Shown one piece after another: positions 15,220-24,856 of a stretch of DNA of 55,323 nt; within the stretch, counting starts at the first letter, position 1; each line of letters begins with the position of its first letter. Source of the stretch: Planctomycetaceae bacterium. Its GTDB lineage: Bacteria > Planctomycetota > Planctomycetia > Pirellulales > Pirellulaceae. Made by a program: the position numbers and the translations under genes. The DNA lies in NCBI GenBank assembly GCA_002723275.1, contig PBNZ01000039.1:1-55323 (forward strand), in the 5' to 3' direction. Below the pieces are notes generated by a model. It did not search any database. It was not told the DNA's origin and saw only the letters and a list, made by a program, of their open reading frames with translations.

Positions 15220-17118
15220 ATGTGCGGTATTTGTGGAGTCTGTCTAACGCGTTCTGAGCAACCGGCTCAACACAGTCTCATTCAGGAGATGTGTGACGCG
15301 ATCGTGCATCGTGGCCCTGATGCCCAGGGTATGCATGTCGAAGGCAGCGTTGGGATCGGGATGCGCCGACTAAGTATTATTGACTTAGAGGGGGGCGCGC
15401 AACCTATCTATAACGAAGACAAGTCCGTGGTGGTGGTCTTTAATGGCGAAATCTATAACTTTAAAGAGCTTCGGAAGGAATTGATTCGAAAGGGGCATCA
15501 TTTTCAAACGAGTAGCGATACGGAAGTGATTGCTCATGCGTATGAAGAATACGGTGATCATTTTGTCAATCAATTGAATGGTATGTTTGCCATTGCCATC
15601 TGGGATGTTCGCAAGAGTAGACTCATTCTGTCCCGTGACCGACTGGGACAAAAACCTCTTTACTATGCCTGGACTGATGCTGGATTGATATTTGGATCCG
15701 AGTTGAAGTGCGTGCTCAAGTCTCCTAGTGTTTCACGGAACATCGATCGCGAATCGGTCTATCATTACTTCACTCTTGGCTACGTACCTCATCCGAGATC
15801 GATCTATCGAGACGTTCGTCAGTTGTCGCCTGGATCGCAATTGATTGTTGAGGGGGATCAACTTGATATTCGACGGTACTGGAGTCCAAAGGCGGCGGTT
15901 GATCCTGGCCTGGAGTATTCTGTCGCAGTCGAAGAGTTTCGAGAATTACTTCTTGATGCAGTGAAACTTCGGCTGAGGAGCGATGTGCCCCTGGGAGCTT
16001 TTCTGAGCGGCGGGTTGGACTCCTCAATCGTGGTTGCGCTCATGGCTCAAGTAAGCCAGCAGCCTGTCAAAACCTTTCATATTGATTTTGGTGATCGAGA
16101 TCTGAGTGAGGCTGTCTACGCTCGCGAAGTCGCTGAGCGATATGCCACGGATCATTATGAATTAATGATTAAGCCCGATGCCGTGAGCGTGCTTGATGAG
16201 TTGGTGAGCTACTTTGATGAGCCGTTTGGCGACGGTTCCGCGATTCCCACCTACTATGTTTCTCAGCTCACAAGACAGCACGTTACCGTTGCTCTTGCCG
16301 GGGATGCAGGTGATGAGACCTTCGGAGGTTACCGAAGGTACATGAATATTCTCGCACGTCGGCAACGGTCCTGGTTGGCTCGCAAAAGCTTGGGAGCCGT
16401 CGGCAATTGTATTCACAAGTGTCTGCCCTCGTTCGCTCCCGGCCGCCGATACTTTCGCAGTCTTGGAATGGATAATCACGAATTCTTTGTGGTGGATACT
16501 CGTGAGTTGGAAACGCGTGAGATCCTGTCTCGTGATTTCTTTGAGCAATGGAGCGGTTCGTCTACGTTGAGTATGATGAAATCGCTTCTTGCAGATTATG
16601 GAGACGAGCGAGATGAACTGTCTCCATACACCTCCTTGGATCTGGCAAGTTATTTGCCCGATGATATTCTCGTGAAAGTGGACAGGATGAGTATGGCTCA
16701 CTCGTTGGAGGTGCGATCGCCGTTCTTGGACTACCGCGTGGTTGAATTTGCAATGCGATTGCCGCATCACTGGAAAGTTCGCGGACAGGAAGGGAAGGTT
16801 TTCCTGAAAGACGCCTATGAAAATGAATTGCCGCCGAGGGTTCGAGAAACTCGGAAACGTGGTTTTTCGCCTCCACTCTATTCTTGGCTAAGAAGTGATC
16901 TGAAGCCCATGTTGGAAGAGGCTTTACACGATCAAAGTGTGATGAACCTTGAGTTTTTCAATCAGGCGAGCCTTAAGGCATTTGCCAAGGAACACTTTGA
17001 TGGGCGTCGTGATCGATCTGATTTACTTTGGAAATTTCTCTTTTTCGTTCGCTGGTATAACTACGCGATGGGTGATTGTTGTCCTGATAAATCGGGCCTT
17101 GTTTCCACTGTTGGTTAA
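15220..17118 (+). CDS. asnB: Asparagine synthetase-like glutamine amidotransferase (XrtA/PEP-CTERM-type)
   Basis: A 632-residue protein with an N-terminal class II glutaminase domain and a C-terminal synthetase domain. MCGICGV exposes Cys2 as the N-terminal nucleophile. RLSIIDLEGGAQPI and FNGEIYNF are glutamine-site motifs. FLSGGLDSS, with the PP-loop at S263-S268, binds ATP, and DEPFGDGSA and LAGDAGDETFGGY complete the synthetase site. Such AsnB homologues are regular members of exosortase/PEP-CTERM loci and probably amidate an uronic acid or another carboxyl group of the polymer rather than free aspartate. Housekeeping asparagine synthesis cannot be excluded. The next gene starts on the base after its stop codon. 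Confidence 0.9.
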   Translation: MCGICGVCLTRSEQPAQHSLIQEMCDAIVHRGPDAQGMHVEGSVGIGMRRLSIIDLEGGAQPIYNEDKSVVVVFNGEIYNFKELRKELIRKGHHFQTSSDTEVIAHAYEEYGDHFVNQLNGMFAIAIWDVRKSRLILSRDRLGQKPLYYAWTDAGLIFGSELKCVLKSPSVSRNIDRESVYHYFTLGYVPHPRSIYRDVRQLSPGSQLIVEGDQLDIRRYWSPKAAVDPGLEYSVAVEEFRELLLDAVKLRLRSDVPLGAFLSGGLDSSIVVALMAQVSQQPVKTFHIDFGDRDLSEAVYAREVAERYATDHYELMIKPDAVSVLDELVSYFDEPFGDGSAIPTYYVSQLTRQHVTVALAGDAGDETFGGYRRYMNILARRQRSWLARKSLGAVGNCIHKCLPSFAPGRRYFRSLGMDNHEFFVVDTRELETREILSRDFFEQWSGSSTLSMMKSLLADYGDERDELSPYTSLDLASYLPDDILVKVDRMSMAHSLEVRSPFLDYRVVEFAMRLPHHWKVRGQEGKVFLKDAYENELPPRVRETRKRGFSPPLYSWLRSDLKPMLEEALHDQSVMNLEFFNQASLKAFAKEHFDGRRDRSDLLWKFLFFVRWYNYAMGDCCPDKSGLVSTVG

Positions 17119-18318
17119 ATGCCAAGTCATGCCAATGTCACGATGAGATTAGCTCCGCCCTCGGTAACCATGAATCATTCTTCCCGACGAACAATACGTG
17201 TGATGCATTTAGTAGGGAAGCTAGGTACAGGCGGTATGGAAAATGGCGTCATTAACATTTGCCATAATCTCCCGCAGTCGAGGTTCCAAAGTTCAATCTG
17301 CACCTTTGAGTCTGGTGGCGCCATGGAGGAACGGATTGACAAGCAGGTTGTGGATGTCTTTCATGTTGCGAAAAGAGTGGGGAATGATCCCATTTTGCCG
17401 ATTCGACTTGCAAGACTTTTGAAGCGACAGCGTATCGATATTCTCCATTCACATAATTGGGGGACATTGATCGAAGGGGTTGTTGCTGCAAAGCTGTGCG
17501 GTACTGCTGTCGTTGTCCACGGAGAGCATGGGATGATCTATGATCAACCACGCCAAGTATGGGCCCAGAAATTGGCTTGGCGAAGAGTTGATCAGGTACT
17601 TGCCGTTTCCGATGCCTTGGCCAGTCGAATGTTCGAAACGATTGGCTATCCAAAGGAACGAATTCAGGTTATTCCTAACGGTGTCGATTCCGATTTTTTT
17701 TCTCCAAGCCATCATTCAAAGGAAGACGCCAGACGCCAGCTAGGGTTGCCAGTCGATGGAGTGATGGTCGGCATGGTGGCTCGTTTCGTGCCCTTCAAGA
17801 ACCATCTTGGCGCTATTCGATCGCTGGCTATTGCAACTGAGAGTGGAGCTCCCTTTCATCTGGCACTGGCTGGTGGTGGACAGCTTGCTGGTGAATTGCG
17901 ACAACTCGTTGATGATTTGAATCTCAATTCAAAGGTTCACTTTTTGGGCGAATTGGAACGAGTGCGACCATTCTTGCATGCCCTTGATGTGTTCCTGTCG
18001 AATTCCACTCACCGTGAGGGTATGTCGAATGCCGTCCTCGAGGCGATGGCTTGTCGATTACCAGTGGTTGCCACTCGAGTCGCAGCCAGTCCCGAATTAT
18101 TGGATAGTGGTTCTTCCGGAATTCTCATTCAGCCCGGGAATGACCAGGCGCTGGCCGACGCAGTCATGAAACTTTCCAAAGACCAGCACCTGCGATCAAG
18201 ACTTTCTGAGAAAGCCCGCGAACGAGCAGTTCAGGTGTACGGATTTTCGAAAATGATTCAGAACTATACAGATTTGTATCAAGCTCTCTGGGCAACGAAG
18301 CAGTTGGAAAGGCAGTAA
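17119..18318 (+). CDS. GT4 glycosyltransferase, PEP-CTERM/EpsH1-associated type
   Basis: A GT-B glycosyltransferase of 399 residues. The N-terminal acceptor domain has LVGKLGTGGMENGVINI, closely resembling the sugar transferase family linked to exosortase loci. The C-terminal group 1 domain has IPNGVDSDFF, MVARFVPFKNH and a nucleotide-sugar-binding E...E motif in SNSTHREGMSNAVLEAMA. It should add one sugar from a nucleotide donor to the growing lipid-linked unit at the cytoplasmic face. The ATG immediately follows the stop of the amidotransferase gene, so translation is probably coupled. The sugar is not predictable. Confidence 0.88.
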   Translation: MPSHANVTMRLAPPSVTMNHSSRRTIRVMHLVGKLGTGGMENGVINICHNLPQSRFQSSICTFESGGAMEERIDKQVVDVFHVAKRVGNDPILPIRLARLLKRQRIDILHSHNWGTLIEGVVAAKLCGTAVVVHGEHGMIYDQPRQVWAQKLAWRRVDQVLAVSDALASRMFETIGYPKERIQVIPNGVDSDFFSPSHHSKEDARRQLGLPVDGVMVGMVARFVPFKNHLGAIRSLAIATESGAPFHLALAGGGQLAGELRQLVDDLNLNSKVHFLGELERVRPFLHALDVFLSNSTHREGMSNAVLEAMACRLPVVATRVAASPELLDSGSSGILIQPGNDQALADAVMKLSKDQHLRSRLSEKARERAVQVYGFSKMIQNYTDLYQALWATKQLERQ

Positions 18319-18324
18319 GGTCTC

Positions 18325-19698
18325 GTGGGAATTACAAGTCTTCTGTGGTTGACTGCTTTTTGCGGCTCCCTCGCAATGAGTTTTCAGAGGTCTTCCTGGG
18401 GGATTATTGTCTACCTGATGACGGTTTATCTCAGTCCTGCTTATTGGTGGTTTGGCGATCCCTTTGAAGCTTTCGGCATGCGCTGGAATTTTATGGCGGC
18501 AGCAGTCTTTGCAATCGCTTGTTTTGTCGATGGTCGGAAGTTCCCTGACGGCTGGTCGGATAAGGTTACGCCAATCATCGGTTGCTACTTTCTTTTCTGT
18601 GTGAATGCGACCCTTGTGCATTACTTTTTCGCAGACAATCCGGAAAGAAGTGCGTATGGTTTGCAGCTGACGTGGAAGCAATTAGCTCTGCTAGTTTGCT
18701 TGCTCGTTTCTCTGCGTGACCGTTTTGACTTAAAGATCTTTGCAATGGCAATTGTCAGCCTGTCTGCGTACGTTGCCTATGAGGTTATTTTCAATGACGC
18801 GGGGTCTTATGACGATAGTCGTTTGAATAGGATTAGCATTCCTCAGGCTGTCGGTTCGAATGAGATGGCAGGTCTCTTCTGTATTGCCATCTGTTTGGGT
18901 GGCTACTTCGTGTTTTTTGGAGAGACGCTTCGCACTAAAGCGATTGCTGCGCTGCTGGCCTGCATGTCACTTGAGGTGGTGCTGCGGACCGTTAGTCGCG
19001 CTGCCTTCCTGTCGTTGTTCTGTGCCGCTACTTGCTTTATTGTGTCCGCTCGGGGAGTCGCCCGCCGATACGCCATTGTCTCTTGCGTTCTGGCGATCAT
19101 GGCAGCATTTGTTGTGATGGGAGAAGAGCACCAGTCAAGAGCGCTCGAACGTTTCATGACCGTCTTCAATAAAGCCGAAGAACGAGATGTTTCTGCGGAC
19201 AGTCGATTGAATTATTGGCGAGCTGGAATGCAACTTATCGCAGATCATCCACTCGGCGCTGGCTATGAGGTTGCGTTTACGAGTGACCTGGGCGTGTCCT
19301 ATTTGATGAGACTGGAGTCGGATCATGCTTGGTACACTCAGTATCGAGCCGTTCACAATGGCTATTTGGACGTGACCGCCAGTTGGGGAGTGCAGGGGAT
19401 GGCCGTCTTTTGCTTCATGCTGTTTATTGCGTGGCTGAGACTTCGGGCTGGTCTGCGAAAGGCTCATGAACGTCGTGATGACCCTGCTGCCTTCATGGGA
19501 AATTGTTTGGAGGCTGTAATCGTGACACAGTTAGTTGTAGTTGTTTTTTCAAGTACGTTGGATGCGGAATGGATTCTATGGTGGGTCGCGCTTGCGGTGA
19601 GTTATGAGTACACCTCCGGTCCTCATCTGCCATTCAAGAATATCGCGGTAAGTTCGCTTAGACAGTCCGCAAGACGGGACGCTGCGACGCTATCGTAA
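18325..19698 (+). CDS. O-antigen ligase/polymerase-like membrane protein (exosortase-associated type)
   Basis: A polytopic membrane protein of 457 residues with about ten hydrophobic helices. A large hydrophilic loop contains RLNYWRAGMQLIADHPLGAG and later YRAVHNGYLDVTASWGVQG, the pattern of the Wzy_C/O-ligase superfamily. The N-terminal part (SSWGIIVYLMTVYLSPAYWW) resembles the probable O-glycosylation ligases associated with exosortase A. It would either polymerise repeat units or transfer them to protein or lipid. The GTG start is supported by AAGG six bases upstream and follows the previous stop by only six bases. Which role applies cannot be told from sequence. Confidence 0.85.
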   Translation: MGITSLLWLTAFCGSLAMSFQRSSWGIIVYLMTVYLSPAYWWFGDPFEAFGMRWNFMAAAVFAIACFVDGRKFPDGWSDKVTPIIGCYFLFCVNATLVHYFFADNPERSAYGLQLTWKQLALLVCLLVSLRDRFDLKIFAMAIVSLSAYVAYEVIFNDAGSYDDSRLNRISIPQAVGSNEMAGLFCIAICLGGYFVFFGETLRTKAIAALLACMSLEVVLRTVSRAAFLSLFCAATCFIVSARGVARRYAIVSCVLAIMAAFVVMGEEHQSRALERFMTVFNKAEERDVSADSRLNYWRAGMQLIADHPLGAGYEVAFTSDLGVSYLMRLESDHAWYTQYRAVHNGYLDVTASWGVQGMAVFCFMLFIAWLRLRAGLRKAHERRDDPAAFMGNCLEAVIVTQLVVVVFSSTLDAEWILWWVALAVSYEYTSGPHLPFKNIAVSSLRQSARRDAATLS

Positions 19699-19738
19699 TG
19701 AACTTGGGTTTCGAGCCTGGAATCTTGTAAAGTTAATC

Positions 19739-20974
19739 GTGAAAATCCTACATGTCCTCGATCATTCGCTTCCGGAAATCAGCGGGTACACGGTCCGGAG
19801 TTTGAATATTTTACGCAGTCAGCAAAAGCTTGGGTGCGAAACGGTGGTTGCTACATCCTTTCGTCAGGAAGTCTCCGATGGTGGCTTTCCCGATCGAATC
19901 GATGATGTCTCCTATTATCGCATACAGGAGTTCTACGAAGGAAAAGTTCCCCTGCTGCGCGACTGGAATCAGATTAAGTTGATGGAGCGACATCTTGCGA
20001 GAGTCGTCGAAACTGAACGACCGCAGGTGATTCATGCACACTCACCATGTTGGTGGGGGCAGGCGGCGAAAAAGGTTGCCCGACGCTTCGGTCTCCCAAT
20101 GGTCTACGAGATTCGCGGATTCTGGGAGGATGCGGGAGTCGACCGAGGAAAGTTTGGGCCTAGATCGCTCCGATATCGGTTGAGTCGGGGGCTGGAGACT
20201 CGTGTCGCGAAATCATCCGATACGGCTGTCATCATCAGCAAGGCTCTGCAAACTGATCTTGAAAAACGAGGTGTCGACCCTGCGAAAATCGTCCACGTTC
20301 CAAACGTTGTCGATCCAGTTCAATTCAGTCCACAGTCCAAAAACATTGAATTGGCTCAAAGCCTTGGCTTATCGGGTAAGCCCGTTGTGGGGTTTCTCGG
20401 TTCACTGTTTCTCTGGGAAGGACTCGAAGATTTTCTCGCTGGAATGATTGAACTAGCACGGCAAGTACCAGAGATGCAATTCCTCATCGTTGGTGGTGGT
20501 GAAGCGGAACAATCGCTGCGACGAAAGATGGACGAGCTTGGACTTGGTGGCCAAGGTCAAATGCTCGGACACGTTAGTCGTGATAAAATCCTCGATTATT
20601 ATTCCTTGATGGATGTCATTGTTTATCCGCGTGTATCGACTCGAAATACGGAACTCGTGACTCCCCTCAAACCGCTGGAAGCGATGGCCATGGAACGGGC
20701 TGTCTTGGGAAGTGATGTGGGCGGAGTCCGTGAGTTGATCCCTGCCGGCACAGGTTTGTTATTTGAAGCGGGTAACCCGAAAGACTTGGCGCGACAGTGT
20801 CAGGTGTTGTTGCAGTCCAATGACTTGCGAACTGATTTAGGCAAACGCGCACGAGAACATGTGATCGAGCACCATCATGTGGATTCGATGTCACAACGTT
20901 ATGGAAATATTTTGGGCCAAATCACAGGTCACCAGCCCTCTTTAGACGGTCAGCCATCGTTGAGCTGTAGGTAA
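19739..20974 (+). CDS. GT4 glycosyltransferase, exosortase A-associated type
   Basis: A GT-B enzyme of 411 residues. Its start, MKILHVLDHSLPEISGYTVR, is characteristic of a glycosyltransferase family found in PEP-CTERM/exosortase A loci. It also has HAHSPCWWG, YEIRGFWED, VPNVVDPVQF, VGFLGSLFLWEGL, and donor-site residues in RNTELVTPLKPLEAMAM. The GTG start is 40 bases after the preceding stop. Together with the GT4 at 17119 and the GT2 at 20981 it should build the repeat unit. Donor and acceptor are unknown. Confidence 0.88.
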   Translation: MKILHVLDHSLPEISGYTVRSLNILRSQQKLGCETVVATSFRQEVSDGGFPDRIDDVSYYRIQEFYEGKVPLLRDWNQIKLMERHLARVVETERPQVIHAHSPCWWGQAAKKVARRFGLPMVYEIRGFWEDAGVDRGKFGPRSLRYRLSRGLETRVAKSSDTAVIISKALQTDLEKRGVDPAKIVHVPNVVDPVQFSPQSKNIELAQSLGLSGKPVVGFLGSLFLWEGLEDFLAGMIELARQVPEMQFLIVGGGEAEQSLRRKMDELGLGGQGQMLGHVSRDKILDYYSLMDVIVYPRVSTRNTELVTPLKPLEAMAMERAVLGSDVGGVRELIPAGTGLLFEAGNPKDLARQCQVLLQSNDLRTDLGKRAREHVIEHHHVDSMSQRYGNILGQITGHQPSLDGQPSLSCR

Positions 20975-20980
20975 GAACTA

Positions 20981-22120
20981 ATGGAAATCTTGTTTGTCAT
21001 TTCGTTAGCCCTGGTGGTTTATCCCTACTTGGGGTATCCACTTGTGCTGTTCGTGTTGAGCTGGTTTTCGAGACGAGAGGCCAGTGCATACGATAATGAC
21101 TATCGTCCGTCGATTTCGTTACTGATGGCGGCGTACAACGAAGAAGAATGGGTCAAGGCAAAAATCGAAAACTGCCTCAGTCTGAATTATCCTGCAGAGT
21201 CTCTGCAGATCATCATCGGTTCCGATTGCTCGAGTGATCGAACGAATGAAATTGTCGCTGAGTATGAGAACAAGGGGGTTCGCCTGCTTCCGTTTCAACA
21301 GCGTCGCGGAAAGATGGCCGTTGTTAATGATCTCGTCAAGGAGGCTGATAACGAAATTGTTGTGCTCTCAGATGTTTCGGAGCTGTTCGATGAAGATGCG
21401 TTGACGAAATTAGTCCGTCACTTTGCAGATCCAGAAATTGGTGCCGTAACTGGAAATCATATCTATAATCAAGGCGGTGCCGGAATCGGACTGGGAACAC
21501 GTGTCTATTGGCGATTTCAACGCTGGTTGCAACGGATCGAAAGTCGATTGCATTCGGTATGCCAGTGCGATGGAACCATTTATGCCTGCCGAAAGGCTCT
21601 CTTTCCCTATCCCGATTCCTCGACGATCAATGATGATGTTGCCGTTGCACTCGGCGTCGTCCAACAGAAGAAACGGGTTATTTATGATCCCGAAGCGGTC
21701 ATACGCGGTGATGCCATTGAAGGGATTGAGCGGTTTTTCTGGCAAAAAGTACGAGGGCAAGCCGGGCGATATCAGATCTTTGCCCGCTTCAAGTCGCTTT
21801 TCTTCCCCTGGCCTCCGTTACGTTGGCTCGTCTTTGTGTCGCATTGCGTGAGCCCTGTGATGGTCCCTTGGTTTCTAATACTCACGTTTGTCTCGAATGC
21901 ATTCTTGATTTCTCGTGGGGGATTTTTTGCGGTCTTCTTTGCGCTGCAGTGCGCCTTCTATCTGATTGCAGGTGTCGGAGCGTTGGCAGAACGATTCAAG
22001 ATTTCACTAAAGGTGGCCTCCGTGCCCTTCTACTTTGTGATGGCAAACGTTGGATCACTTTGTGGATTCTTCGTGTTCCTGGCTCGCTCCCAAAGTCCTG
22101 CATGGCGGAAAGTTCAATAA
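20981..22120 (+). CDS. GT2 family membrane glycosyltransferase
   Basis: A 379-residue enzyme with an N-terminal membrane helix, a cytoplasmic GT-A domain and about three C-terminal helices. Motifs: LLMAAYNEEEWVKAKIENCL, the donor-site GSDCSSDRTNEI, the DxS region LSDVSELFDEDAL, the acceptor region CDGTIYACRKALFP, and an INDDVAVALGV catalytic-base segment. The late QKKRVIYDPEAV and RKVRGQAGRYQIF-like segment (here KVRGQAGRY) resembles processive cellulose/hyaluronan synthase-type enzymes, though processivity is not proven. The ATG has a GTAAGA ribosome-binding region and lies six bases after the previous stop. Confidence 0.87.
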   Translation: MEILFVISLALVVYPYLGYPLVLFVLSWFSRREASAYDNDYRPSISLLMAAYNEEEWVKAKIENCLSLNYPAESLQIIIGSDCSSDRTNEIVAEYENKGVRLLPFQQRRGKMAVVNDLVKEADNEIVVLSDVSELFDEDALTKLVRHFADPEIGAVTGNHIYNQGGAGIGLGTRVYWRFQRWLQRIESRLHSVCQCDGTIYACRKALFPYPDSSTINDDVAVALGVVQQKKRVIYDPEAVIRGDAIEGIERFFWQKVRGQAGRYQIFARFKSLFFPWPPLRWLVFVSHCVSPVMVPWFLILTFVSNAFLISRGGFFAVFFALQCAFYLIAGVGALAERFKISLKVASVPFYFVMANVGSLCGFFVFLARSQSPAWRKVQ

Positions 22121-22124
22121 GTTG

Positions 22125-22925
22125 ATGGCGACGACCTACCTGCTTCTCTATCACGGTCTTGATTCTGCAGCTGAACCGATTGCGAGTTCAGTCGATGCCT
22201 CGGATCTTAACATCGTGGTCAAGGAAACTGCGTTTCGCGATCAACTGAAGGCGCTTCTTGCAAGAGGGACCGCCGTGATCACGTTGGAAGAGATGTTGGC
22301 CCAGAGCCAAGCTCAAGATCGTGAGCAGGTTGTTCTGACCTTTGATGATGGGCACAAGAGTAATTGGTCGCTGGCAATGCCCGCATTGATCGACGTAGGA
22401 CTGACTGCCATCTTCTACATCGTGGCTGGAGAGGTCGATAAGAACCCCGAATATGTCACCTCGGATCAGTTGCGAGAAATGTCTGAGCAGGGGATGGAGA
22501 TCGGTTCGCACACGATGACACATCGGTTTCTTTCGCAATTGAGCCGAGACGAAATGCGGTATGAATTAGCGGATTCAAAAAAACGTCTGGAAGAGATCAT
22601 TCAAAAGCCCGTCTTGGACTTGGCGATTCCAGGAGGGCATTACAAAAAGACCGTAATTCATGAGGCTCGAGAGTGCGGCTATCGTAGCGTGACCACCTGC
22701 AAGGTAGGCGTCTTTCAGACCGGCCAGAATTCCATGGAAATTCCTCGGCTCGAAATTCGTCGCAACCTGGACCTCGATGCCTTTCAGAAAACGTTCTGTG
22801 AGTCGACCGTGCGAAAGTTGCAAGCGTTTGAATTAGCAAAGTCGTGTGTTAGAAAGACCGTGGGACTCGATTTCTATACAGGATTGAGACGAGCTGCACA
22901 CCGTATCATCTCGATCAACCGTTAA
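22125..22925 (+). CDS. Polysaccharide deacetylase (NodB fold)
   Basis: A 266-residue protein with YLLLYHGL at the start, the catalytic TFDDG (72-76, with D74 and D75), and the metal-binding HTMTH (H129, H133). LAIPGGHY is a late motif. It should remove acetyl groups from N-acetylated sugars. No signal peptide is visible. ATG 22125 is chosen because the alternative at 22050 lies inside the preceding gene and gives an unrelated 25-residue extension. This is the second of three NodB-like proteins in the locus, together with 1122-2021 and 36419-37525, and the only one with the textbook TFDDG motif. Confidence 0.85.
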   Translation: MATTYLLLYHGLDSAAEPIASSVDASDLNIVVKETAFRDQLKALLARGTAVITLEEMLAQSQAQDREQVVLTFDDGHKSNWSLAMPALIDVGLTAIFYIVAGEVDKNPEYVTSDQLREMSEQGMEIGSHTMTHRFLSQLSRDEMRYELADSKKRLEEIIQKPVLDLAIPGGHYKKTVIHEARECGYRSVTTCKVGVFQTGQNSMEIPRLEIRRNLDLDAFQKTFCESTVRKLQAFELAKSCVRKTVGLDFYTGLRRAAHRIISINR

Positions 22926-22960
22926 CGCTGCATCCTTGAAGACAGACTGCCTTTCCTGAC

Positions 22961-24856
22961 GTGAACGAGTATTCGCACACAAATGTCGCATGGCTTCCCT
23001 GGGTTTGTCCCGCCTGCGGAGATGGCATGTCCGAAGAGACCGAGGCAATTGAGTGTGTGGCTTGCCAGCTGCAGTTGCCGGTAATCAACGATGTCCTTTT
23101 GACTCAACCTGAGACAGTCGATGAACACGCCGGGCGCATTGATTTCGCATCCGAATCAGACGATCCTTTAGAGCTCTCGCGTGAAAATTCGCACGTGTTT
23201 GAGGAATTCTTCGACGAAAGGGGAATGCTGACAACACTCGTGGTGGGGAACGAGACCGACACCCGAGCCTTGTGGTTAGGGTGTAGTGCCGGTGCCGTAC
23301 CACGCATGATGAATCGCTTTTATCAGCAGGTCGTGGTTGTGGAGCCGTCCTGGGATCGTGCCCAGAGATTGAGCCGATTGTTGAAGCCAGGCTCCGATTC
23401 AGGTTTGCAGATCTTGCACGGACAAGAGATTTCCAAACTGCCTGTTGGTCAAGATTCCTTCGATCTCGTGATTGTGGATAGCGCCAGTTTCCCTCATCAA
23501 CAGCTGAAGGCACTTACTTTTTGGCAACAAATAAATGGCTTGTTGCGAGATGCCGGGCGTTGTTATGTCCTCGCGCAGAACCCTGCCTGGCTGGCCCGAT
23601 TCACTCTGAACGAATCGCCACATCTACCGATAAGTCCGCTGACACTGTTTCAATACCGAAAGATGTTGAGTGACGGGGGATTGGGTGTTGTTGACGTGCT
23701 CGGTTTGAATCCAACTTGTCGCAATCCAGTGACCGCGCTCGATGTTGGGACGCACAAATATCACCGAAAATTGCAGTGGCTTTATCCTCATCGAGCCAGC
23801 ACGTGGCGACAGCGTTTGAAAACAAAATTGGCTGGGATGTCCGCTTTCACACCCGCTTTTTCCATCATCGGTCGTAAGGGAAGCCCGACGACTCACAGGC
23901 CAAGTTACCTTGAACAGATCATTGCTGAAACTCAACAGATGCTTGGGGAATCACAGCCTCTGCTCCCTAGACGCGTCGAAACAAGGCGTTCCGGAAGAAT
24001 CGTAGCGATTGTCGAACGGCATGCTCAAGAGCCTCGTCTGATTGTTGTCAAAATGCCGTTTCGAACCCAGGCTGAGGAAACCGATGCTCGGAACGCGCAG
24101 GCCTTGAAGGTGATTCATGGTGATGATCGCATTTCTTCACGGCTAAAACGTATTATTCCCAGGCCGTTGGCGATCGGGGAGGTCGGCAAGCAACAATTCT
24201 ATGTGGAAACCGCCCATGGTTACGGGATGCCCGATGTCACGGATCAATCGATCGTGACCAAGGCATTCGGAGAGGCATTGCTTGAGTTCCATGCATCAAC
24301 CGCTCGATACGTTCCAATTGATGAAGCTCAGTTGCATAAAGTAACGGGATCGCTTGCAGCCATTCGAAAACATATTGATGTGAATTCGAGCCACCTTTGT
24401 GATAACCTCATTAGGAGAGTGACCGACGACTTACTGGGCTCAGAAATACCGCTCGTCTGGACACACGGGGACGCTGGAACAGGTAACGTTTTTTGTGGTG
24501 GGCAGGGCGAAATTCAGTCAATCTTCGATTGGGAAACCTTTGATACTGCTGGGTTCCCACTGCATGACTGGGTAACGCTCGTCGTTAGCTATCGTTTGAT
24601 GCAAGACAAGAGTCGTGGTTGGAAGTCACTCGAGTTGGTCTGCGATGGTAAAATTGTCGAATTTTTTTCGCCTTTGCCTATCGAACAGTATTTCAAGGAA
24701 CTTAAGGTTCCCGCTGAGACCATTTCCAGTCTTGTGGTTGCGGCTTGGGCTGTCTACGTGGCACACCGTTTGAGAAATCGGGGAAACGACCCCGAGTGGC
24801 TGAAAAGGACGGTGTATGAAGTTCTGTTGCTTTTCGATAGACGGTTGGGGGAATGA
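22961..24856 (+). CDS. Zinc-ribbon / methyltransferase / aminoglycoside-phosphotransferase-like fusion protein
   Basis: A 631-residue protein that appears to have three parts. Residues 10-40 form a zinc ribbon with Cys16, Cys19, Cys32 and Cys35. Residues about 75-260 look like a class I SAM-dependent methyltransferase: ALWLGCSAGAVPRMM is the glycine-rich loop, VVVVEPSWDRAQ the acidic loop, and SFDLVIVDSA motif II. Residues about 335-631 look like an APH-type kinase: HGDAGTGNVF (His502, Asp504) is the Brenner motif and IFDWE the metal-binding motif. This pairing could methylate and phosphorylate a sugar or lipid-linked glycan. The next gene overlaps its stop in an ATGA arrangement. Start is GTG. 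Domain calls are by motif only. Confidence 0.72.
   Translation: MNEYSHTNVAWLPWVCPACGDGMSEETEAIECVACQLQLPVINDVLLTQPETVDEHAGRIDFASESDDPLELSRENSHVFEEFFDERGMLTTLVVGNETDTRALWLGCSAGAVPRMMNRFYQQVVVVEPSWDRAQRLSRLLKPGSDSGLQILHGQEISKLPVGQDSFDLVIVDSASFPHQQLKALTFWQQINGLLRDAGRCYVLAQNPAWLARFTLNESPHLPISPLTLFQYRKMLSDGGLGVVDVLGLNPTCRNPVTALDVGTHKYHRKLQWLYPHRASTWRQRLKTKLAGMSAFTPAFSIIGRKGSPTTHRPSYLEQIIAETQQMLGESQPLLPRRVETRRSGRIVAIVERHAQEPRLIVVKMPFRTQAEETDARNAQALKVIHGDDRISSRLKRIIPRPLAIGEVGKQQFYVETAHGYGMPDVTDQSIVTKAFGEALLEFHASTARYVPIDEAQLHKVTGSLAAIRKHIDVNSSHLCDNLIRRVTDDLLGSEIPLVWTHGDAGTGNVFCGGQGEIQSIFDWETFDTAGFPLHDWVTLVVSYRLMQDKSRGWKSLELVCDGKIVEFFSPLPIEQYFKELKVPAETISSLVVAAWAVYVAHRLRNRGNDPEWLKRTVYEVLLLFDRRLGE

Noticed and set aside
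16162-16770. 202-residue minus-strand frame inside the asparagine synthetase gene
   Set aside because: It lies wholly antisense to conserved synthetase motifs.
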